A DNA stretch of 5,964 nucleotides. It comes from a bacterium. GTDB taxonomy: Bacteria > Patescibacteriota > Minisyncoccia > Phycocordibacterales > JAKEFN01. The notes under the pieces are model-generated. The model was not told the DNA's origin, ran no database searches, and saw only the letters and a program-made list of their open reading frames with translations. The position numbers and the translations under genes were made by a program. The number at the start of each line of letters is the position of its first letter. The stretch's first letter is position 1. Positions 1 through 5,415 of the stretch are shown piece by piece. Location: assembly GCA_022616085.1 (NCBI GenBank), contig JAKEFN010000124.1, positions 1 through 5,964 on the forward strand. The letters run 5' to 3'.

Positions 1-95
1 AGACTCAAAATATCAACAATATTCTTCGCTTTCCTCGCCGCATTTTCGCCTCGCACCATGAATTCTCGCTACGTCAATAGTTTTTTCACAAGCTC
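1..95. mobile_element. Partial copy of a palindromic MITE-like element, cut by the window start
   Basis: This stretch aligns without gaps to 5295-5389, with five differences in 95 positions (at 3, 37, 56, 63 and 91), so it is the right-hand part of the element found complete at 5230-5389. It ends in the same terminal sequence (CTC at 93-95) and is followed by TA at 96-97, the same dinucleotide that borders the complete copy. The left arm would lie upstream of base 1 and cannot be seen. It carries no protein gene. The element ends 38 bases before the purH start codon, so it forms part of the purH upstream region. I found no convincing promoter between it and purH; a TTCACA at 85-90 inside the element end resembles a -35 box but has no good -10 partner. 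Confidence 0.8.
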
Positions 96-122
96 TAGAA
101 GTTCGAGAATCTCTCCCCGAAT

Positions 123-128
123 GGAGGT
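123..128 (+). promoter_or_regulatory. Shine-Dalgarno site of purH
   Basis: GGAGGT lies six to seven bases upstream of the ATG at 134-136. It supports this start, because an in-frame TAG stop at 128-130 overlaps the site and rules out an N-terminal extension of the protein. None of the three complete minus-strand genes has a ribosome site this strong. Confidence 0.8.
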
Positions 129-133
129 AGGAC

Positions 134-1102
134 ATGATAACAATTGATTTGGCCGGAGCGGAAAAGCTCCGCTATGGCGAGAATCCCCATCAGAAAGGCT
201 GGTTTTTACCCGATTCAAACGCGCCGCCAGGAACGCTGGGCGCGGCAAGGCAGATTCAAGGAAAGGAGATGTCTTATAACAACTGGGTTGATGCGGACGC
301 GGGGCTTGAGTGCGTGCGCGGATTTGAAAAACCCGCCTGCGTTATGGTCAAGCACGCGAATCCCTGCGGTGTTGCGTTCGGGTGTGACATTCTGGATGCA
401 TATAGCGCGGCATATACAGCCGATCCTGTATCCGCGTTTGGCAGTGTGGTTGCTTTCAACAGAGTTCTCGGTGCTGATACCGCAAGATATATAGTTGCAA
501 ATAAACATTTCACGGAAGTTATTGTAGCGCCATCCATCTTTGAAAACTTTGAAAATGAAACGACGGATGTTCTCCGTCAAAAAGAAAATATCCGTGTGCT
601 TCTTGTCGGTTCGCTCTCGCGGGCGCCAGATACAAAATATCAGACAAAACGCATAATCGGCGGCTTGCTCATTCAAGAAAATGACACCTGCGTATTCGGC
701 GGGAAGCTCAAAATCGTTACCGATCGCAAACCAACAGAGAGCGAGGAGAGAAATCTTCGGTTTGCTTTCCGTGTGGCAAAATTCGTGAAATCGAACGCCA
801 TCGTATTTGTGCGGGACGAAAGAACGGTCGGCATCGGCGCCGGACAGATGAATAGAAAAAATAGCGTACGCATTGCGGCGGAGCATATGAATGAATTCGG
901 TCTTACGAGTCCGAACACAGACACAGTCATGGCATCGGACGCTTTCTTTCCTTTCCGAGATGGCATAGACGCCGCGGCAGAGGCGGGTATCACGGCGGTC
1001 ATCCAGCCCGGAGGTTCGTTCAGAGACGATGAAGTAATCGCGGCCGCGAACGAACATGGCATGGCGATGATATTCACCGGTATGCGGCACTTCCGCCATT
1101 AA
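134..1102 (+). CDS. purH: Stand-alone AICAR transformylase (C-terminal domain of PurH, without IMP cyclohydrolase)
   Basis: The 322-residue cytoplasmic enzyme should transfer a formyl group from 10-formyltetrahydrofolate to AICAR, giving FAICAR, the penultimate step of IMP synthesis. Family motifs appear in order: LRYGENPHQ (12-20), GKEMSYNN (43-50), KHANPCG (73-79, with the Lys-His pair known as catalytic in this family), DPVSAFG (97-103), VKSNAI (218-223), GIGAGQMNR (233-241), SDAFFPFRDGID (268-279), QPGGSFRDDEVI (291-302) and the terminal TGMRHFRH. Usual bifunctional PurH is about 510-530 residues, with an N-terminal IMP cyclohydrolase domain of about 200 residues. That domain is absent: the ORF starts with its own Shine-Dalgarno and an in-frame stop lies directly upstream. 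The final ring closure must come from another gene, or the organism lacks it. The domain itself looks intact, so decay is unlikely. Transformylase-only forms are known, especially in archaea. The gene converges on glyQS across a shared terminator; its upstream partner is outside the window. Confidence 0.93.
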   Translation: MITIDLAGAEKLRYGENPHQKGWFLPDSNAPPGTLGAARQIQGKEMSYNNWVDADAGLECVRGFEKPACVMVKHANPCGVAFGCDILDAYSAAYTADPVSAFGSVVAFNRVLGADTARYIVANKHFTEVIVAPSIFENFENETTDVLRQKENIRVLLVGSLSRAPDTKYQTKRIIGGLLIQENDTCVFGGKLKIVTDRKPTESEERNLRFAFRVAKFVKSNAIVFVRDERTVGIGAGQMNRKNSVRIAAEHMNEFGLTSPNTDTVMASDAFFPFRDGIDAAAEAGITAVIQPGGSFRDDEVIAAANEHGMAMIFTGMRHFRH

Positions 1103-1123
1103 CCACTTAACCACTAATTCTTC

Positions 1124-1155
1124 AAACTCTAGACTTACGAAGTCCAGAGTTTTTT
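1124..1155 (+). terminator. Rho-independent terminator of purH
   Basis: Arms 1124-1136 and 1140-1152 form a 13-bp stem with one A/C mismatch and a three-base ACG loop. A T run (1151-1155) follows, then AGTTTTT. It begins 21 bases after the purH stop. On the minus strand the same hairpin lies just past the glycyl-tRNA synthetase stop at 1161-1163, but its T tract there is weak (TTTGAAGAATT), so it probably ends purH efficiently and glyQS less so. Confidence 0.88.
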
Positions 1156-1160
1156 AGTTT

Positions 1161-2477
1161 TTAAGTAATCCTCTCCTCGAGCTCCCGAACCGCAACGCGC
1201 TCCTGCTCTCCAGAGTCGCGGTCGCGAAGGGTTACCGTATCATTCTCCAATGTTTCAAAATCAATCGTAATGCAAAATGGCGTTCCTATTTCATCCTGCC
1301 TGCGGTATCGCTTGCCGATATTGCCGTTGTCGTCCCGCATAACATTCGGGGTGTTTTTTTTGAGTTTAGTATACACTTCCCTCGCCTTGGCGACAAGTTC
1401 TGGCTTATTTTTGAGAAGCGGAAAAACGGCGGCCTTTACCGGCGCAATTTCCTTCGGGAAAGCAAGGTATGCTCTCTTCCCTTCCCCCAGCTCGTCTTCG
1501 CGATATGCGGAAACAAAAATAGCAAGTATAAGACGCTCCAGACCGAATGTCGGTTCAATCACATGCGGTATGAACCGGTCTCCCGCCGCCTCATCGTGAT
1601 ATTCCAGATGTTCGCCGGATGCGCGCATATGGTTTGCGAGGTCAAAATCGGTTCTGTAGGCGATCCCGCAGAGTTCTTTCCGTCCGAAGGGATAGTCAAA
1701 TTCAAAATCAACCGTGCGTTTCGAATAATGCGCCCGATCTTCGGCGGAAAGCTCGGTCTCGTGCACTAATTTTTTAGAAATGCCGACCTGCTCCAAAAAT
1801 TTTTTCATAACAGTCCGCCACTCCTCGAAATGCGCTTCCCATTCGTCCTTGCGCACAAAATATTCAAGTTCCATGATTTCGAATTCCCGTGCGCGAAAAA
1901 TAAAATCACGAGGCGTTATTTCGTTCCGGTACGCACGTCCGATCTGGGCGATACCGAAGGGAAGCGTTGGATGATACGCATCCAGTATATTTTTGAAATT
2001 CACGAACATTCCCTGGGCGGTTTCGGGACGAAAATAACCGATTGACGAGGAATCGTCTACCGCGCCGATTTTTGTCGCAAACATCATATTGAATTGCCTT
2101 GTCTCGCCGAGAGCTCCGCCGCACTCGGGGCATTTCTTCCCTTCGATCGTATCCGCGCGGAATCTTCTCTTGCACTTCCCACATTCAACAAGCGGATCGG
2201 AAAATTCGCTCGTATGTCCCGATGCTTCCCATACTTTTTCATTCATGAGGGTTGCGCTATCAATGCCGAACATGTCATCCCGCCCTGCGACAAATGCCTG
2301 CCACCAGAGCTCGCGCACGCGCCGTTTGAGCTCATTTCCGTAGTGCCCGAAATCCCACGTTCCCGCAAGACCTCCGTATATTTCCGATCCGGGAAATACA
2401 AATCCGCGCCGCTTGGCGAGAGAGACAATTTTCTGCATGAGATCGTGATCGTCTTCCATATTACGAGATGATGCCAT
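1161..2477 (-). CDS. glyQS: Glycine--tRNA ligase (single-chain, class II homodimer type)
   Basis: The cytoplasmic enzyme charges tRNA-Gly with glycine using ATP. It is the single-chain type (also named glyS), not the split alpha/beta GlyQ + GlyS type. In the 438-residue form visible motifs are KRRGFVFPGSEIYGG (22-36), a Cys4 zinc-type insert CGKC...CPEC (Cys 99, 102, 116, 119), RPETAQG (150-156), class II motif 2 around GRAYRNE...FRAREFE (180-199), motif 3 IEPTFGLERLILA (307-319), and a C-terminal anticodon-binding domain from about residue 335. Length fits the family (about 430-460). The start is uncertain: I use ATG at 2477; a TTG at 2489 would add four residues, and ATGs at 2459 and 2438 are also compatible with family N-termini. 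No candidate has a clear Shine-Dalgarno. It lies 28 nt after the stop of the surface-protein gene and is probably co-transcribed with it and recO. TAA stop at 1163-1161. Confidence 0.96.
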   Translation of the reverse strand: MASSRNMEDDHDLMQKIVSLAKRRGFVFPGSEIYGGLAGTWDFGHYGNELKRRVRELWWQAFVAGRDDMFGIDSATLMNEKVWEASGHTSEFSDPLVECGKCKRRFRADTIEGKKCPECGGALGETRQFNMMFATKIGAVDDSSSIGYFRPETAQGMFVNFKNILDAYHPTLPFGIAQIGRAYRNEITPRDFIFRAREFEIMELEYFVRKDEWEAHFEEWRTVMKKFLEQVGISKKLVHETELSAEDRAHYSKRTVDFEFDYPFGRKELCGIAYRTDFDLANHMRASGEHLEYHDEAAGDRFIPHVIEPTFGLERLILAIFVSAYREDELGEGKRAYLAFPKEIAPVKAAVFPLLKNKPELVAKAREVYTKLKKNTPNVMRDDNGNIGKRYRRQDEIGTPFCITIDFETLENDTVTLRDRDSGEQERVAVRELEERIT

Positions 2478-2505
2478 AAAAAAATCCAAAAATCAGCACT
2501 GTTTT

Positions 2506-4500
2506 CTATTCCACAACATTCTCCATTATTCTGTCAAAACCGATGTCGTTTGAAAGCCTTGTCGTGAGTTCGGAAATAGCCGCCGTCAAATCCGTGCCGG
2601 TAAAATCATCACGACCGCTCAATATCTGCTTTTGGATAAGCGTCGGGGAAAGATTAACCTGGGTGATGCTCGGGAGTATGGCGACCTGGAACGACGCTTC
2701 GCGCGCGGGGAGCGAAAATCCCGTGCCGGATCGGACATTCCCAAGATCCCATATCACTTCATCGGTGACGTCGTTCCATGTAATATCTTCATTGAAGGGC
2801 GTTGTCTCCCCCACAAAACGCATATACGGCGGAAGTGCCGCTCTGACGATGCCGTTCCGAACATTGTTCGAAGGATTGAAAACCGTCCAGGTAATGGTAT
2901 ACGACGTCTCAACGCCGACTCGCGGGGGCATGGGGCCGAAATTTTTGAACGGACCGGTGAAATAAGTGGCACTGCCGAGAAGCGTTACGTCCGAGTTTAT
3001 TTTTATTTTTTTTGACACGAATGATTCGATTTCTTCGGGCACGCCGTCCTCGGATGTTCGCGTTCCCCGCACCGTGATATCTATATTCATTCCGGGATTT
3101 GTTATCGCGCTTCCGCCGAATTCATACAAGCGCGTATATGGGAAAAGAAAAGAAACGTTTGCCTGTCCTCCGGATTCAAGAACGCCGAGATCTTTGATCG
3201 TCGTTTTGTTCCAAATAATGGTTTTGTCCGTGGAGCGGTAAAACCCATTCGCCACGTTTATTTCCTGTTCATCCACGATGTTGCCCACAAGCCGCGCCTC
3301 GATTTCGACATTATGAACCTGCGACGGAAGCGTGTTGACGACAGTGATGTCCCCGCGAGCGCCGTCTTTGCTCGAGACAACATACTCGAGGCGATCGCCC
3401 TGATTATTGAGCGTGAGCCGCGCCGCGATAAAGGGGCTCTTGAGTATGATACCGCGAGACACCGCGCTATATCCCACGCCGATCGCGTTCCGGTCGTTTT
3501 TGTCTTCTGCGCCAGCGGTGAAGCGGAAGGTTTTTTCGCCGCCGGTTACACCCTCGATCGGTCCCTGGAGCCGGATGACTATTTTATCTCCAGGGGAAAG
3601 ATCGCCGAGATGCCAGATATTGTTTGAAAAATCCGGCGTTCGGGAAGAGGATAAAAGTGTAAAGCCGAATGGATATCCGCCCTCAAGCACGATGTTTCTC
3701 AAAATATTCTGCGCGTTCGATGCCACGGTTAACGTAATATCAACTTTTTGCCCCGCAAGAGTTTCCGAGTTCATATCGACGGTAACGATAAGGGGCGATG
3801 CGCTGATGGTTATCTGGTAGCGGAGCTCTTTGACAAGAACCGCATTTGACCCCTCTACGCGGAATTCCAAAAGCGCGCGGATTGATTTTTTTTCGCCTTC
3901 CTCTCCAAAAAGAGAAATGTGGACAGGGACGGATATTTCCTGTCCGGGAGCGATATCGCCGATATATTCCGTAAGATGCGCGAGCTCATCTCCCAAAGCG
4001 CCGGGCGGGCGGATGCCGGAAGGATACTCAACAAGAAGATCCGCCGATTGGATGGGGACCGCGGTGCCGTTTTTTATCTTTATTTCTATGAGCGTATCGG
4101 AGCCGCCTTCAACCGATACCGGAGAGGCTATCGCAAGAGAAACATCGTCCGTGGAAATAATATTTTTTCCTCCAAAAAAAGAGGCGAGCGCAATACCCAG
4201 AGCGACAATAAAAAAAGCAAACGACAAAAATAAAAGAGCTTTTGTCCCCGAAGATGCGCGCGCTTCCTTTTTTTTCGGCATTTTTTTTTCTTTTAACTCG
4301 GTTTCGTCCAGCCCCTCTTCCCATTCGTCCGGCACGGCCTGATATTCTTCATGGTGAAGATGGCGCCGCTCGCGATGCTTGGGAAGATTTTCCTCTTTTT
4401 TCGCGTAGAGAGATTCTCGCGTATGCGTAAGCAACTCCTCGTGACCGGAAATATCCGGAGGATTTATTTCACCATTCTTTTGATTGCTCCCCTTTGCCAT
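2506..4500 (-). CDS. Membrane-anchored surface protein with CARDB/DUF11-like beta-sandwich repeats
   Basis: No specific function can be named. The 664-residue product (ATG at 4500) has three parts. Residues 1-85 are highly charged and hydrophilic, with His/Arg-rich (KHRERRHLHH) and Lys-rich (KEKKMPKKK) patches. One hydrophobic helix follows (about 86-109, ALLFLSFAFFIVALGIAL core). About 550 residues of beta-rich sequence follow, ending in VVE. Lysines before the helix and no cleavable signal suggest the N-terminus is inside and the bulk outside. The outer part reads as about four beta-sandwich units (roughly 117-232, 233-350, 358-500, 501-630) with recurring features such as 'IxWxLGxLxPGxxxxxxF' and 'NPSNNVRNGIVRAALPPYMRFVG', typical of CARDB/DUF11-like modules. 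No catalytic motif, sortase signal or cysteine is visible. A TTG at 4530 would add ten residues; ATG is preferred although its ribosome site is weak. It sits between recO (54-nt gap) and glyQS (28-nt gap). A structural or adhesion role is inference. Confidence 0.85.
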   Translation of the reverse strand: MAKGSNQKNGEINPPDISGHEELLTHTRESLYAKKEENLPKHRERRHLHHEEYQAVPDEWEEGLDETELKEKKMPKKKEARASSGTKALLFLSFAFFIVALGIALASFFGGKNIISTDDVSLAIASPVSVEGGSDTLIEIKIKNGTAVPIQSADLLVEYPSGIRPPGALGDELAHLTEYIGDIAPGQEISVPVHISLFGEEGEKKSIRALLEFRVEGSNAVLVKELRYQITISASPLIVTVDMNSETLAGQKVDITLTVASNAQNILRNIVLEGGYPFGFTLLSSSRTPDFSNNIWHLGDLSPGDKIVIRLQGPIEGVTGGEKTFRFTAGAEDKNDRNAIGVGYSAVSRGIILKSPFIAARLTLNNQGDRLEYVVSSKDGARGDITVVNTLPSQVHNVEIEARLVGNIVDEQEINVANGFYRSTDKTIIWNKTTIKDLGVLESGGQANVSFLFPYTRLYEFGGSAITNPGMNIDITVRGTRTSEDGVPEEIESFVSKKIKINSDVTLLGSATYFTGPFKNFGPMPPRVGVETSYTITWTVFNPSNNVRNGIVRAALPPYMRFVGETTPFNEDITWNDVTDEVIWDLGNVRSGTGFSLPAREASFQVAILPSITQVNLSPTLIQKQILSGRDDFTGTDLTAAISELTTRLSNDIGFDRIMENVVE

Positions 4501-4554
4501 TTCTTTATATGGTACACCATACGCCCCCAATTTCCAATATCGATCGTATGATTC

Positions 4555-5148
4555 CTACAGATGGCTCTCTCGAATCGCTTTGTTTACGTCCTGCACAAAA
4601 ACCTTTCGGCTTCCGGAAAGTCGGTCGAACCATAACCGATCCCAGGACATGCCGGATTTATCGATTATTTTGGCGCTTTCGCCGCCGCCGTACCCGAGAT
4701 CGCGCACAATGGCAAATGCGGCAAGCCCTTCCCACACCGCTATTTCATCGGTATGCAAATCCTCCTCGTCAAGAAAAGAAGCAATGCGAAGAAAATGATC
4801 GAAAAAAGCCGCATCACGCGCTTCGCCGGCGAGAAACCGCAGAAGAAGCGTCCCGACTCGCGAAAAAGCCGCGCTTTTGTGCTGATTTTTCGGAATATTT
4901 CGGAGAAAAACAGTTTTTTCGGCATTTGTTATGCGCCACATCTCTTTCCCGCGTATGAATTCGCAATCGGAGAAATCGTGCTCCTGGAGACCGTAACGGA
5001 GTTTCGATTTTAATTCTCGGATGCCTTTCGCGGCGGCGAGAATGAGCCCGAGTTCGCGCGTCAATATCCACAATATGCGATCGGATTCTCCCGAATCGCG
5101 CGTTCGAAGAACAAGCCCCGATGTTCTATAAATTGCATATGACATCAT
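4555..5148 (-). CDS. recO: DNA repair protein RecO (short form)
   Basis: RecO helps load RecA onto SSB-coated single-stranded DNA in the RecFOR recombination-repair pathway and can anneal complementary strands. The N-terminal OB-fold region (about 3-78) is recognisable: YRTSGLVLRTRDSGESDRIL, then LTRELGLILAAAKGIRELKSKL (family pattern: G-V-L...ES.RI...T...G......KG.R..KS.L). A helical C-terminal region follows, ending in VNKAIRESHL. At 197 residues it is shorter than typical RecO (about 240). Its only cysteine is Cys62, so the zinc-binding Cys cluster of many RecO proteins is absent; E. coli RecO also lacks it. The start may be either of two adjacent ATGs (5148 or 5145). No Shine-Dalgarno is visible upstream, whereas a possible -10 box lies only 4 nt before the first ATG. 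It is the first gene of the presumed recO-surface protein-glyQS unit. TAG stop at 4557-4555. Confidence 0.9.
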   Translation of the reverse strand: MMSYAIYRTSGLVLRTRDSGESDRILWILTRELGLILAAAKGIRELKSKLRYGLQEHDFSDCEFIRGKEMWRITNAEKTVFLRNIPKNQHKSAAFSRVGTLLLRFLAGEARDAAFFDHFLRIASFLDEEDLHTDEIAVWEGLAAFAIVRDLGYGGGESAKIIDKSGMSWDRLWFDRLSGSRKVFVQDVNKAIRESHL

Positions 5149-5152
5149 ATCA

Positions 5153-5181
5153 ATGATACCGCTTACGGCTGTCCGTGCGAA
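5153..5181 (-). promoter_or_regulatory. Possible recO promoter, giving a near-leaderless transcript
   Basis: Read on the minus strand, TTCGCA (5181-5176, four of six matches to TTGACA) and TATCAT (5158-5153, five of six matches to TATAAT) are separated by exactly 17 nt. The usual start point about 7 nt after the -10 box would fall near 5146-5145, at the second of the two recO ATGs, which would fit the lack of a Shine-Dalgarno. The -35 match is weak, so this is a suggestion from consensus only. Confidence 0.35.
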
Positions 5182-5204
5182 GGTTGTTCTCCCCCATAGA
5201 AACC

Positions 5205-5228
5205 AAACCCGCTTCTTGGAGCGGGTTT
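5205..5228 (-). terminator. Hairpin terminator, probably of the FN3-repeat gene
   Basis: AAACCCGCT (5205-5213) and AGCGGGTTT (5220-5228) form a perfect 9-bp stem with the six-base loop TCTTGG on the plus strand. Read on the minus strand, toward recO, it is followed by TTTGGTTTCT, a moderately T-rich tail. It lies between the FN3 gene and recO and so separates their transcripts. The palindromic element now stands between this hairpin and the FN3 stop codon. The plus-strand tail is not T-rich and no plus-strand gene lies upstream, so minus-strand use is favoured. Confidence 0.7.
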
Positions 5229-5229
5229 A

Positions 5230-5389
5230 GAGCATGTTCAAAAACTTTTGACTACTGTGAATTCATGTTGCGGGCTGCAAATAACGGCTCGGAAAGGCTC
5301 AAAATATCAACAATATTCTTCGCTTTCCTCACCGCATTTTCGCCTCGCATCATGAACTCTCGCTACGTCAATAGTTTTTTCACATGCTC
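5230..5389. mobile_element. Complete 160-bp palindromic MITE-like element
   Basis: The ends are inverted repeats: GAGCATGT at 5230-5237 reappears as ACATGCTC at 5382-5389, and TA borders both sides (5228-5229 and 5390-5391), as expected for a 2-bp TA target duplication. The first 23 bases of each end match at 20 positions, and TTCATG recurs further in. Similarity continues to the centre through GGAAAG (5291-5296) against CTTTCC (5323-5328) and AATAT (5303-5307) against ATATT (5313-5317), leaving a CAACA loop. By hand about 57 of 78 positions pair, so the whole element can fold into one long imperfect hairpin. It has no transposase; the longest minus-strand ORF from an ATG inside it is about 35 codons. 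A second copy occupies 1-95. TA borders fit mobilisation by an IS630/Tc1-mariner-type transposase or a TA-targeting IS5-type enzyme, but the family is inference. Confidence 0.82.
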
Positions 5390-5415
5390 TAGAGGAGAGC
5401 TATGTTATGCAGACA

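Noticed and set aside
215..1114. A 299-codon open frame on the minus strand, antisense to purH
   Set aside because: It lies almost wholly opposite a clearly conserved gene, its product is rich in Cys, His and Arg with no recognisable motif, and it runs through the region where purH motifs are intact. It is a shadow of purH codon usage.
2094..2471. A 125-codon plus-strand frame opposite the glycyl-tRNA synthetase gene
   Set aside because: It is fully antisense to conserved motifs of the synthetase, and its product has no family features.
4740..4925. A 61-codon minus-strand frame inside recO
   Set aside because: It overlaps recO in another frame on the same strand and has no ribosome site or recognisable features.
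5241..5270. Outward promoters at the element ends, based on the TTGAC near each tip
   Set aside because: The TTGAC motifs point inward and no -10-like sequence stands at 16-18 nt from either.
5246..5354. A minus-strand frame of about 35 codons inside the element that looks rather protein-like (reads ...RGENAVRKAKNIVDILSL...)
   Set aside because: It lies across both arms of a palindrome. Between the two copies there are non-synonymous changes (Met/Val, Val/Ala) within a very short overlap, and there is no ribosome site. It could be a relic of an ancestral transposase end, but I cannot support a gene.
5230..5389. Treating the element as a CRISPR repeat, tRNA or riboswitch
   Set aside because: There are only two copies, 5.3 kb apart, with no spacer array, no cloverleaf and no known aptamer core. 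TA borders and full-length dyad symmetry fit a mobile element better.
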